Below, piece after piece: positions 9,186-17,177 of a stretch of DNA of 64,000 nt (within the stretch, counting starts at the first letter, position 1; each line of letters begins with the position of its first letter). The DNA is taken from NCBI RefSeq assembly GCF_900114475.1, contig NZ_FOTE01000001.1, positions 437,306 through 501,305 on the forward strand, in the 5' to 3' direction. The notes beneath the pieces are model-generated. The model was not told the DNA's origin. It saw only the letters and a list, made by a program, of their open reading frames with translations, and searched no databases. A program made the translations under genes and the position numbers. This DNA is from Paenibacillus sp. 1_12 (GTDB taxonomy: Bacteria; Bacillota; Bacilli; Paenibacillales; NBRC-103111).

Positions 9186-9839
9186 TCAGTTAACCTTAAT
9201 CTTGATCACAGTACTTAATCCCGGTGATAGCTCAACACCTTGTTGATCGTCGATTGATATTTTAATTGGAACCCGTTGTGTCACTTTTGTAAAATTACCG
9301 CTTGTATTCGACGCAGGCAGCAGCGAGAAGGTTGATGCTGTTGCTTTACTGATCTCTTTCACTTTTCCTGTCAAGGTTGTGCCTTTGAAGGTATCTACCT
9401 TGATTTCTACGGTTTGACCTTCTTTAATACGATGAATTTCCGTTTCCTCGATGTTGGCTGATACATACAGCTCTTTTTGATTGACGACCATCGCAACAGT
9501 TTGGCCTGGAGAAGCAATCTCACCTGGCTTAATCAAAGATTTAATAATCGTACCTTCGATTGGCGATCTCAAGGTAGCTTGCTCCAAATTGCTAATACTC
9601 AGGTTGTTGCTGTCCTGCTGACCAACAATCTGATCGGCTAGTACATGATCTCCTTCATTCACCTGCATCGAAAGAACTTTTCCTGTAACTCGCGGCATTA
9701 CCTTATAAATATCGCCAGCAAGTCTGGAATCCTCAGATGATACATAGTTCTGACCCTGATACCAGAACATACCGCCAATGCCACCTCCGGCGATGACCAG
9801 TACCGTCAAAATAACAATTAACACCGATTTTCGCTTCAT
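9186..9839 (-). CDS. Short HlyD-like membrane fusion protein
   Basis: 217 residues. One N-terminal membrane anchor (about residues 5-25) precedes two lipoyl halves (GKVLSMQVNEGDHVLADQIV and SPIEGTIIKSLIKPGEIASP). These are joined by only about 20 residues, so the usual coiled-coil hairpin is missing. A beta-barrel part follows. I start it at the ATG at 9839, preceded by GAGGAGAAAC; an upstream in-frame ATG at 9884 has no ribosome binding site. Second gene of the MarR-HlyD-HlyD-EmrB operon. Two different adaptors in one operon suggests that the short and long forms combine or act separately with the pump. Confidence 0.85.
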   Translation of the reverse strand: MKRKSVLIVILTVLVIAGGGIGGMFWYQGQNYVSSEDSRLAGDIYKVMPRVTGKVLSMQVNEGDHVLADQIVGQQDSNNLSISNLEQATLRSPIEGTIIKSLIKPGEIASPGQTVAMVVNQKELYVSANIEETEIHRIKEGQTVEIKVDTFKGTTLTGKVKEISKATASTFSLLPASNTSGNFTKVTQRVPIKISIDDQQGVELSPGLSTVIKIKVN

Positions 9840-9883
9840 GTTTCTCCTCAATCCTCTTTCCATCTCTAAAATTTCTGTATTCA

Positions 9884-9911
9884 TTATTTATTTCGAACAC
9901 GAAATAAATAA
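9884..9911. promoter_or_regulatory. MarR-type operator between marR and the adaptor genes
   Basis: Perfect inverted repeat: TTATTTATTTCG (9884-9895), AACA, CGAAATAAATAA (9900-9911). Its core TATTT-CGAACACG-AAATA is matched by TATTT-AGTACACG-AAATA upstream of the MarR gene (10439-10456), same arms and same spacing. The pair is the likely binding site of the MarR protein encoded between them. Confidence 0.7.
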
Positions 9912-9926
9912 GCGTAAAAAACAATC

Positions 9927-10364
9927 TTACACATTTTCTTCTCCAAGATTGCGCAGCAGATTCGTGTACAGCTTATCCAAAATCTGAAGCTCCTCTGCAG
10001 ATATTCCTTGCAGCATTTTTTCAACAAGCTGGTTTTTCAATTCATTACTTGCTACACAGGCTTCCAGCCCTTGTGGACTAATTTCCAAATACACGCTGCG
10101 GCGATCACCTTCGTCCCGATATCTGAGAATTAAACCTTTCTCCTCTAGCTTATCGCATAATAATGTAAGTCCCCCTGGTGTCATACATAATCGTTCAGCA
10201 AGATCGGATACTCTTTGAATGCCTTCTTTGTGAAGCATATGAAGCATGTTAGCCTGAGGCAAACTCAAATTCATCGGACTGACCGCATTCCACTCGGATA
10301 TGAATTTTTTATGAACCTGCCGATGCAGACGTTCGATCTTCTCCATATTAAAATGATCAATCAA
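9927..10364 (-). CDS. MarR family regulator of the efflux operon
   Basis: 145-residue winged-helix repressor. The DNA-binding part is at about residues 45-95 (RVSDLAERLCMTPGGLTLLC, then RYRDEGDRRSVYLEIS wing). The start is TTG at 10364, supported by AAGGAGTG seven bases upstream. It leads the HlyD-HlyD-EmrB-secreted-protein operon. Matching inverted repeats on both sides of the gene (9884-9911 and 10439-10456) point to autorepression and control of the pump genes, the usual logic for this family; the inducer is unknown. Confidence 0.9.
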   Translation of the reverse strand: MIDHFNMEKIERLHRQVHKKFISEWNAVSPMNLSLPQANMLHMLHKEGIQRVSDLAERLCMTPGGLTLLCDKLEEKGLILRYRDEGDRRSVYLEISPQGLEACVASNELKNQLVEKMLQGISAEELQILDKLYTNLLRNLGEENV

Positions 10365-10438
10365 GGACGTTCACTCCTTATTACAAACAAAATCATTTCC
10401 CCTTTAACATTTTCATCACTTAATCATTCCATTGAAAA

Positions 10439-10456
10439 TATTTAGTACACGAAATA
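10439..10456. promoter_or_regulatory. Second MarR-type operator, upstream of marR
   Basis: TATTT (10439-10443), eight-base spacer AGTACACG, AAATA (10452-10456). It shares the ACACGAAATAA half with the 9884-9911 site and lies 75 bases before the TTG start of the MarR gene. Confidence 0.6.
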
Positions 10457-10556
10457 ATATATCAGAAAAACGACTAATATAAAAACTCCAAAATAAGCCA
10501 ATTAATCGCGTTTAACTCAATGTATCTAGCCCAGCATCCGCTTATCTCTGCCGCAT

Positions 10557-10582
10557 GAAGCCACACGATATCGTGTGGCTTC
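10557..10582. repeat. Perfect 26-base palindrome, possible terminator hairpin
   Basis: GAAGCCACACGAT followed directly by its reverse complement ATCGTGTGGCTTC. It stands 75 bases past the end of the minus-strand exporter gene at 10658. There is no T-run on either side, so it could be a terminator of unusual form, a protein site, or an mRNA 3' stabiliser. Confidence 0.55.
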
Positions 10583-10657
10583 AAAACCTCGTACTCAGCT
10601 CCGTTTAATCCTTGTTCATTGTAAAGAATGCCTTACTCATTTCAACCCTCATTTGAG

Positions 10658-12319
10658 CTATTGCATGGCTTCTTGCGGCTCCTCACTATTTCGTGTTCCT
10701 TTGCGATCCGACAACTGCACCTTGCCTACAAACAGGCTTAGAATGGCACCGAGAATGACGAACACAAGACCGAACATAAACACTGTATGCAAGGAATCAA
10801 CCAGTGCTGTTTTTAAAATTGGTACAATCTGAGCCGTTAATGCCTGCGGCATTTGGCTAAGCGCCTCCGGATTGAGCAGTACCGAGTACAGCGATTGCGG
10901 GTCCGTACTGATTTTGGCAATCATGTCGCTTATGAATGTGCTGCCTTCCTGTGGAATTTGCTTGAGCACAGGAACCAGATTAAGCGTCAGCTGGTTGCTG
11001 GAATGATGGTTCATTATCGCTCCAAGTATAGTCATCCCAAAGGTGCCTCCAATTTGCCGAAAAAATTGACTTGAGGAGGTGACCACACCAAGCTTTGATT
11101 TTGGAAAGCTTTCCTGCAAAGCCAACGTAAGCAGCGGCATCACCAAGCCCATGCCAAGCCCTATAACCATCATAAAACTGGAGGCCGTCAGCTTCGAGGT
11201 TGTCATACTAAGAGTAGTCAGCAATATAAATCCGATGGCCATAATGACCATACCGATACCCATCTGTGTACGCACACCAATCTTTTGGACGAGCTGACCG
11301 CCAAGGACGCTTGCCGCGATCATTGTAATCATCATCGGCGTCATAACGGTACCGGACGCCGCCGGGCTGATCCCGACTATGCCCTGCATGAATAACGGCA
11401 CAAACATGATCGCTCCGAACATGCCGACACTCATCAGGAAGCCGACTCCATTTATGATCGTGAACGTTTTATTTCGGAACAACGAAACTGGCAGTATGGC
11501 TTCCTTCGCTTTTGATTCGATAAAGACAAAACTAACCAATGAAACGACGGCTAGGACGATCAGTCCAATCACCTGCCAGGATACCCAGGCGAAATTTTTC
11601 CCGCCGAACGTTAAAGCGAGCAGCAAGCTTACAACACCAACAATCATCGTTGTCATACCGGCAATATCGAATTGCACCTTGTCTTTCTTTTGGAACTTCG
11701 GAAGTGCAATAGAAATCAATACAATAGCCAATATACCAACAGGTAAATTAATATAAAACACCCAACGCCAGCTGGCAGCATCGACGATCCATCCACCGAC
11801 CTGTGGACCAATAATGGAAGAAAGCCCGAACAAGGCACCGAATACACCCTGCCATTTGGCTCTCTGCTTGCCTGTGAAGATATCTCCGATTATAATCATG
11901 GCCATCGGCATCATAATCCCGCCACCGATACCCTGCAAGCCGCGGAATAAAATAAGCTCCGTCATATTTTGCGACAATCCGCACAGTGCGGAGGCTATGA
12001 TAAAAATACTCAAACCTGTTACATAAACAACTCTGCGTCCTAACAAGTCTGCCAGCTTTCCGGCAATCGGTACGATAACCGTAGAAGTAAGCATATATGC
12101 TGTCGTCAACCAGGTCATCAAACCTAGTCCACCCAGATCACCAACAATTCTTGGCATCGCTGTTCCGACAATCGTTCCATCCAACGCACCAAACAGCATG
12201 GCAATGATTAACCCCGCTACGAGCAATCCTTTCCGCTTGTTTGGATCATGGGCTTCCAATGAGGAATCTTTATCAAAAGAAGGCTTTTCTTCATTTAATG
12301 GACTAATCACTTTTTCCAT
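10658..12319 (-). CDS. DHA2-family 14-TM MFS multidrug exporter
   Basis: 553 residues with 14 predicted hydrophobic segments and a charged N-terminal tail of about 30 residues. Motif A is GKLADLLGRRVVY, and the motif C region is SSIIGPQVGGWIVDAASWRW. Closest in look to Gram-positive EmrB/MDR proton antiporters. A large loop near residues 430-490 (QEGSTFISDMIAKISTDPQS) faces outward. ATG with GAGAGGTGATAGC. It is a single-gene unit with no adjacent regulator; two palindromes at 12345-12381 lie in its promoter region and probably bind a repressor encoded elsewhere, perhaps one of the two local MarR proteins. Confidence 0.9.
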   Translation of the reverse strand: MEKVISPLNEEKPSFDKDSSLEAHDPNKRKGLLVAGLIIAMLFGALDGTIVGTAMPRIVGDLGGLGLMTWLTTAYMLTSTVIVPIAGKLADLLGRRVVYVTGLSIFIIASALCGLSQNMTELILFRGLQGIGGGIMMPMAMIIIGDIFTGKQRAKWQGVFGALFGLSSIIGPQVGGWIVDAASWRWVFYINLPVGILAIVLISIALPKFQKKDKVQFDIAGMTTMIVGVVSLLLALTFGGKNFAWVSWQVIGLIVLAVVSLVSFVFIESKAKEAILPVSLFRNKTFTIINGVGFLMSVGMFGAIMFVPLFMQGIVGISPAASGTVMTPMMITMIAASVLGGQLVQKIGVRTQMGIGMVIMAIGFILLTTLSMTTSKLTASSFMMVIGLGMGLVMPLLTLALQESFPKSKLGVVTSSSQFFRQIGGTFGMTILGAIMNHHSSNQLTLNLVPVLKQIPQEGSTFISDMIAKISTDPQSLYSVLLNPEALSQMPQALTAQIVPILKTALVDSLHTVFMFGLVFVILGAILSLFVGKVQLSDRKGTRNSEEPQEAMQ

Positions 12320-12791
12320 GCTATCACCTCTCTATCATAAGTTTAATATTACACTGGGTAATATTTAAATTGTTTAAATATATAATAATGAAAACTTATC
12401 TCCTTTGCAAGAAGTTTTTTATTTCCACATGCTGCGTACTGCGCTATAAAATTTGTTTCTATATAAGCACTGCGATAAAAGATCCTTCTTCCCATCTCAG
12501 CAAAGGCGAACACTTCGTTTCTCCAGCAGGGTCCGCTCATTATCCTTGTATATAAATTACCCATAATGAAAAGAATTCTATCCAGCCTGAGAACAGCAAT
12601 TACAAATATAATTTGTAATAACGTATGAATCACTGGAGCTGCTATTGGTTTCCCATGAATCATCACTGGATTATTCTGAATATCCGCACGTACTTTACAG
12701 AACTGACCATCGGTTTGCAAATAATAGGAGTTGATATTAGGTTTACAAGTATGTAAAAATTATATAAAAACCTATCATCGGAGTGAGCAAC
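12320..12791. other. Intergenic region between divergent exporter and LacI genes
   Basis: AT-rich, 472 bases. It holds the two palindromes listed separately near its left end and the ribosome binding site of the LacI gene (GGAGTG) at its right end. A minus-strand open frame of 123 codons crosses it but overlaps the operators and has no ribosome binding site or recognisable domain, so I leave it out. Confidence 0.5.
12345..12381. promoter_or_regulatory. Double palindromic operator upstream of the DHA2 exporter
   Basis: Two perfect, overlapping dyads: AATATTAC-ACTGG-GTAATATT (12345-12365) and ATATTTAAA-TTG-TTTAAATAT (12361-12381). They are 26-62 bases before the exporter ATG, where a repressor would block transcription or elongation. 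Confidence 0.6.
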
Positions 12792-13841
12792 ATGTCTCGA
12801 GTCAAAAAGGTCACTATGCAGGAGATCGCCGATAAATTAGGCGTATCCAAGTTCGCAGTGTCCAAGGCTTTATCAGGCAAATCAGGTATAAGTACAGCAA
12901 CGCGGGAGAAAATACATAAGGTCGCTTCCGAATTCGGTTATAACAACCAAAAAAAAAGTCGCGATGCTAAGCAGCATCCTCCCGTAGATCCCGATCACAA
13001 AATAGTTGGTATTCTAATTCCTAACATCAGAAGTCAGAATAAGGAATCGGCTTATTGGGGTAAAATTTTGGAAGGTATCTCAATTAATTTGGAAAAAAGA
13101 GGAATTGGGACGATTATCATCACCGATGATTCTCCTCAAAATTTTAACCTTGTTATTAAACCCGAGGGATTAATGGGTGTTATCAGTGTAGGCCTTATTG
13201 CTCCTGAAATGCTGCTGGAATTAAGAAATTTATCCATTCCGTTCGTCCTGGTCGATCATGAGGATGATTTGCTCGCATCCGATAGCGTTTTTATGAATAG
13301 CTTTGATAGTTTGCGTAGGCTTACTAATTATTTATTTGACACAGGCCATACTCACATTCATTTCGTTGGGGATATCCATTACTCGAGAAGCTTTTTTGAC
13401 CGGTGGTGCGGTTTTAAATCCGTTATGGATGAAAAAATAAAATCCTATTCGTACAACAGCAGCCTCCTGCAGATTAAACCGACAGTAGATGCAGATAATT
13501 ACAATCGCCTTACAGCCGAGCTTGAGCTCTTATCCGAAAACTCCTTCCCAACCGCATTTGTATGCGCTAACGATCAAATTGCCCTGCATGTACTGAATGT
13601 CCTGAAAGAGCTTGCAGTCCAAGTGCCTGATGACTGTTCTATAACCGGCTTTGATAACAATGAAGACATCATTAAAAGATTCCCCGAGCTGACAACGATG
13701 ATAGCAGAGGAAGCAGCGCTTGGAACGAAGGCTGTTGATTTATTGCTCTGGAGAATTGATAACCCAAGCATGCCGTATGAAAAAGTTTTGCTGCAAAGTC
13801 AGTTCATTGTCAGAGGCAGCACACAAACTTTTCAAAAATAA
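12792..13841 (+). CDS. LacI family transcriptional regulator
   Basis: 349 residues. LacI-type helix-turn-helix at about residues 7-50 (VTMQEIADKLGVSKFAVSKA and GISTATREKIHKVASEFGY). A periplasmic-binding-protein-like ligand domain follows (KIVGILIPN, FVLVDHEDD, TAFVCANDQIALHVL, CSITGFDNN). ATG at 12792, with GGAGTG six bases away; the GTG nine bases earlier overlaps that site. It is the first gene of the plus-strand sugar-acid island that includes UxuA, so it probably represses those genes and responds to a sugar acid or sugar; this is inferred from context. A 17-bp inverted repeat follows the gene. Confidence 0.88.
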   Translation: MSRVKKVTMQEIADKLGVSKFAVSKALSGKSGISTATREKIHKVASEFGYNNQKKSRDAKQHPPVDPDHKIVGILIPNIRSQNKESAYWGKILEGISINLEKRGIGTIIITDDSPQNFNLVIKPEGLMGVISVGLIAPEMLLELRNLSIPFVLVDHEDDLLASDSVFMNSFDSLRRLTNYLFDTGHTHIHFVGDIHYSRSFFDRWCGFKSVMDEKIKSYSYNSSLLQIKPTVDADNYNRLTAELELLSENSFPTAFVCANDQIALHVLNVLKELAVQVPDDCSITGFDNNEDIIKRFPELTTMIAEEAALGTKAVDLLLWRIDNPSMPYEKVLLQSQFIVRGSTQTFQK

Positions 13842-13850
13842 GCGTTACAC

Positions 13851-13886
13851 ACAATAACCTAACAAATAAATTTGTTAGGTTATTGT
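13851..13886 (+). terminator. Large hairpin after the LacI gene (terminator or operator)
   Basis: Perfect 17-bp arms from ACAATAACCT (13851) to its complement ending at 13886, with a two-base loop. The T-run expected of a terminator is weak. The element ACCTAACAAA within it recurs at 14052-14061 before the next gene, so it may instead be a regulator site. Confidence 0.5.
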
Positions 13887-14106
13887 CGCATTATTTACAC
13901 TAAAATTTGAAATTAACTCATTATATTTTCAAATATGCAATAAATTAGGTTGATATTCCTCCATTTTCATTGTACTATTATCATAAATTGGTAATGTAAC
14001 CGATATCATTTTACTTTCGGATGCATCATTTAACTAACAAAATAACAAGTTACCTAACAAAAAAATGAAGACCTTATCCGGTAAACCATAGTTAGGAGTG
14101 AGGGGC

Positions 14107-14760
14107 ATGTGTGAATATTCATACGTGAAGGAGAAAGAACTTTATGACACTTTCAAATCAGCCGTAGATTCCACTGAAGTCCAGCACGTTATTGACGGAT
14201 TTTACGAATTTCTCGTTCAAAACGGATCCAGTGAAATGCTGGTCTTGTACGAAACTACCGTTCGCTTGCTTGTGGGCATAGAGAAAAGGGTATTGGCCGA
14301 GTTCGGGAAGGATACTACCTGTAACCAATTCGAAGTCATCTCGGTCGTTACCAAAAGAAATCTGGAGGAAGTTAAAGCATACGTGCTTGAATGCTTCTTG
14401 GAATTACGGGGCATTATCATGCGAAAGTTTAATGATAACCATACCAGTATTATTATGAAAACGATCCAGAACATGGAGAATGAATTCCAGCATGCCACGC
14501 TTGACAGCCTTGCCCAGAAAGTTTACATGACACCCTCCTACCTCAGCTTGCTATTCAAAACGAATACAGGCAAAACCTTCATCGAGCAATTGACCGACAT
14601 TCGTATCGACAAAGCCAAACACCTGCTAAAAAACACACATCTCAAAAATTATGAAGTTGCAGAATCGATAGGCTATCAAGACTCCCGCTACTTCAGTCAA
14701 ATATTCAAAAAAAAGGTTGGTTGTTCACCAAGCGATTATCGCGAATCAGCGATTCACTAA
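14107..14760 (+). CDS. AraC/YesN-type regulator without receiver domain
   Basis: 217 residues. The C-terminal AraC double helix-turn-helix is at about 120-215 (LDSLAQKVYMTPSYLSLLFK, then GYQDSRYFSQIFKKKVGCSP). The N-terminal 100 residues are helical and resemble the linker between receiver and DNA-binding domains of YesN-type response regulators. No receiver domain and no sugar-binding cupin is seen, so how it senses a signal is unclear. ATG at 14107 with AGGAG and GAGGGG upstream. It stands between the LacI gene and the ABC importer and likely controls the latter. Confidence 0.82.
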   Translation: MCEYSYVKEKELYDTFKSAVDSTEVQHVIDGFYEFLVQNGSSEMLVLYETTVRLLVGIEKRVLAEFGKDTTCNQFEVISVVTKRNLEEVKAYVLECFLELRGIIMRKFNDNHTSIIMKTIQNMENEFQHATLDSLAQKVYMTPSYLSLLFKTNTGKTFIEQLTDIRIDKAKHLLKNTHLKNYEVAESIGYQDSRYFSQIFKKKVGCSPSDYRESAIH

Positions 14761-14765
14761 ACTAT

Positions 14766-14804
14766 GGGGCAATAGGCGGGTTCACCTATTTTGCCCCTTT
14801 TTGC
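14766..14804 (+). terminator. Rho-independent terminator of the AraC/YesN gene
   Basis: GGGGCAATAGG pairs with CCTATTTTGCCCC across an eight-base loop and is followed by TTTTT. It lies between convergent genes and could also slow transcription from the RraA-like gene. Confidence 0.8.
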
Positions 14805-14814
14805 TATGTTGCTT

Positions 14815-15720
14815 TTACAATCGAACCTGACTCGAATTTCCTTGTGACTCTGCTCTATTGGCATCCTCCAGCTCCTGATCCCAGCTCAGATGACGGTAAT
14901 CAGCCGACGACTCCGAACTGTCCAGCCATGCTATAAAGTCACTCCAGATCGAAACGGTCCAAGGCGAATCGATTTGAGCTGTTGTATAGATGTCTTCCCG
15001 CAATCGAACGAAGCCAAAAATATCGCGTACCTGCGACTTTTCCGCCTGAACGACCGTAAGCTCTGCCAAGTGAGGCGGAATGAACAGGACACCTGACGGT
15101 GTTCCCAACACGACATCACCCGGAAGACAGATCGCTTTACCGATCCGACAAGGTGTGTTGATGCCTACCATCGTGACGTCAGCAATTGCTGTCGGATCAC
15201 TGCCTCGATAAAACACGTTAATGCCTTCAATTTCAACAATTTGTTGATTATCACGGATACCGCCCCAAATGACAGCTCCTCCCCGCTTCGTTTTGGAAGC
15301 TATTGCTGTAGACAGGTTCCCACCCACAAAAGTCCCTTGGTGGACTTTATCAAACAAATCAACAACAACAATATCGTCCTCCTGCAGCGTGTCAATGACC
15401 CATTGATTGAAAAAGCCCTTTCTATTCTCGTGCTGATGACCATAATTCAGAAGAGTCTCATGAAGATCAGGACGTTTGGGAACCAATACCGAGGTCACCG
15501 CACGGCCTACCATGACTTGATTAGGATGAACCATTTTTAGATCGCCTTCAAATTGAAACGTATAGCCGTGATTCCAAAGCGTGCCCCAAGCTTCCTCTAG
15601 AGTAATTTTCGCCATTCGACGCAATACATCATCCGCTACGCGGGGACGGCCGTTTGGAAATCTCTCGCCCTGCCAAAGCGGCGTTAGCTGAACAATATCT
15701 TCGGGGTTATCATAGTTCAA
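14815..15720 (-). CDS. RraA-like (HMG/CHA aldolase superfamily) protein
   Basis: 301 residues, longer than RraA (about 160) but like the group of RraA-type aldolases/dehydratases found with sugar-acid genes. The central fold carries the family pattern of a glycine pair then Arg-Asp: VGGNLSTAIASKTKRGG followed by GGIRDNQQI. Known relatives cleave 4-hydroxy-4-methyl-2-oxoglutarate or related 2-keto acids with a divalent metal; the substrate here is not known. TTG start at 15720 with AGAAGG seven bases upstream; the first residues (VQLTPLWQGERFPNGRP) look like the true N-terminus of this group. It diverges from the ABC importer genes and may process the imported sugar acid. Confidence 0.75.
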   Translation of the reverse strand: MNYDNPEDIVQLTPLWQGERFPNGRPRVADDVLRRMAKITLEEAWGTLWNHGYTFQFEGDLKMVHPNQVMVGRAVTSVLVPKRPDLHETLLNYGHQHENRKGFFNQWVIDTLQEDDIVVVDLFDKVHQGTFVGGNLSTAIASKTKRGGAVIWGGIRDNQQIVEIEGINVFYRGSDPTAIADVTMVGINTPCRIGKAICLPGDVVLGTPSGVLFIPPHLAELTVVQAEKSQVRDIFGFVRLREDIYTTAQIDSPWTVSIWSDFIAWLDSSESSADYRHLSWDQELEDANRAESQGNSSQVRL

Positions 15721-16220
15721 GTGGAACCCTTCTTTCCCATCGATTCTATTTTCACCTCTTATGTTAAGCGAATTTATCGATTTGTCGATGCGGTTTTTTT
15801 ACGCATTTTTCGATTTGCCTCTATAAATTTGTCATCCAATTGGCAAACTCTTATCATATTCCCCCCAACAGCCGATGATATTCCCCTATATAGAATGACT
15901 TACGCTCTGTATATTGGAATAGAAAGGAGACTTCTCATCCAAACACGCTTTATTCGCACAAGCATTTCTCCACTCTATCACACTTCTTGAATGCGTTTAC
16001 ATAACTTCCGCTTTTAATGACTCCTGATTCGAAATTACGACCTCAAACTACCGCATTGATGGTTTTACATCATGTGTATTTCCCCCTGCAGCAAGCTAAA
16101 TTCACCCTGATAAGACTGGTTAAAAAATCAAACAATATCATAAAATCCTCACCTGTGCATGTTAAATTCGCTTTGCTACACTGTGAAAGTACAAGAATCA
16201 TAGGATAAGGAAGTGGCTCA
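15721..16220. other. Divergent control region between RraA-like gene and ABC importer
   Basis: 500 bases without a gene. Direct repeats TTATCGATTTG (15774-15784) and TTTTCGATTTG (15807-15817) lie 33 bases apart near the RraA-like gene. A cre-like site lies at 15988-16001. The ribosome binding site AGGAAGTG of the permease gene is at the right end. Confidence 0.5.
15988..16001. promoter_or_regulatory. cre-like site (CcpA/LacI-type operator)
   Basis: TGAATGCGTTTACA matches the catabolite-responsive element TGWAANCGNTNWCA with one mismatch. It lies about 220 bases before the permease start. It could serve CcpA or the LacI-family protein encoded at 12792. Confidence 0.45.
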
Positions 16221-17177
16221 ATGGGGGTAAAGGAAATCTCAAGCGTGAACACGATAGCAGAAACTCCAGTTCGCAAAAGTAAAAAGAACCTATTCAGCAA
16301 CCAATTGGAAGGGTATATATTCATCTCACCTTGGCTGCTTGGGTTTTTACTTCTAACCGTTTGGCCGATAGGACGTTCCTTTTATTTGTCGTTTACGGAG
16401 TATTCACTTCTTGAGGAGCCTGTATGGGCGGGACTCGACAACTACACGGAAATCTTTTTAAAAGACAATCTGTTTACCAAGTCGCTCGGTGTCACATTTA
16501 CATTTGTACTATTTTCGCTTCCTCTTAAGTTATTTTTTTCATTAATGGTAGCGCTCCTTATTAACAAGAGTCTTAAAGGAATGAATGCTTACCGTACCGC
16601 AATCTACTTCCCTTCCCTTATCGGAAGCAGTGTCGCAGTCTCCATCCTCTGGCGCAATCTGTTCGGTCTGGACGGCTATGTCAATCAAGTCCTATCGTGG
16701 TTTGGTGTTCAAGGCAAAGCCTGGATCGCCAATCCCGACACTTCGCTCGGCACGCTCATTTTACTCAATGTATGGCAATTCGGCTCCACGATGGTCATCT
16801 TTCTGGCAGGCTTACGGCAAATACCGAAGGATTTGTATGAATCAGCCTCCGTCGATGGAGCAGGCAAGGTTCGCCAATTCTTTCACATTACTTTACCCAT
16901 GCTATCCCCGGTTATGTTTTTCAATCTCATCCTTGGCATCATCGGCTCCTTTCAAACGTTTACTTCTGCATTCATCATTACAACTGGCGGACCCGCAAAC
17001 TCAACGTACATGTATGCTTTTTATCTTTATGAAAAGGCTTTCAAACATTATCAAATGGGATATGCTTCGGCGCTTGCCTGGATCCTGCTCGTTATTATTG
17101 CGATTATGACCGGCTTAAACTTTCTGGCATCTAAATATTGGGTATTTTATGAGTCGGAAGGCGGGAAAAACAAATGA
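16221..17177 (+). CDS. Carbohydrate ABC transporter permease (MalF/UgpA type)
   Basis: 318 residues with six hydrophobic segments. The permease EAA loop that contacts the ATPase is at about residues 205-235 (LYESASVDGAGKVRQFFHIT). It imports a sugar or sugar acid together with the next gene and the lipoprotein at 18277. No ATPase gene is in the operon; as is usual in Bacillota, a shared MsmX-type ATPase would be used. ATG with AGGAAG. It overlaps the second permease gene by four bases (ATGA). UxuA downstream suggests a uronate-derived substrate, an inference from context. Confidence 0.9.
   Translation: MGVKEISSVNTIAETPVRKSKKNLFSNQLEGYIFISPWLLGFLLLTVWPIGRSFYLSFTEYSLLEEPVWAGLDNYTEIFLKDNLFTKSLGVTFTFVLFSLPLKLFFSLMVALLINKSLKGMNAYRTAIYFPSLIGSSVAVSILWRNLFGLDGYVNQVLSWFGVQGKAWIANPDTSLGTLILLNVWQFGSTMVIFLAGLRQIPKDLYESASVDGAGKVRQFFHITLPMLSPVMFFNLILGIIGSFQTFTSAFIITTGGPANSTYMYAFYLYEKAFKHYQMGYASALAWILLVIIAIMTGLNFLASKYWVFYESEGGKNK

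Noticed and set aside
12349-12720. 123-codon minus-strand open frame between the exporter and LacI genes
   Set aside because: It covers the operator palindromes, has no ribosome binding site and shows no recognisable domain; composition is that of AT-rich intergenic DNA.
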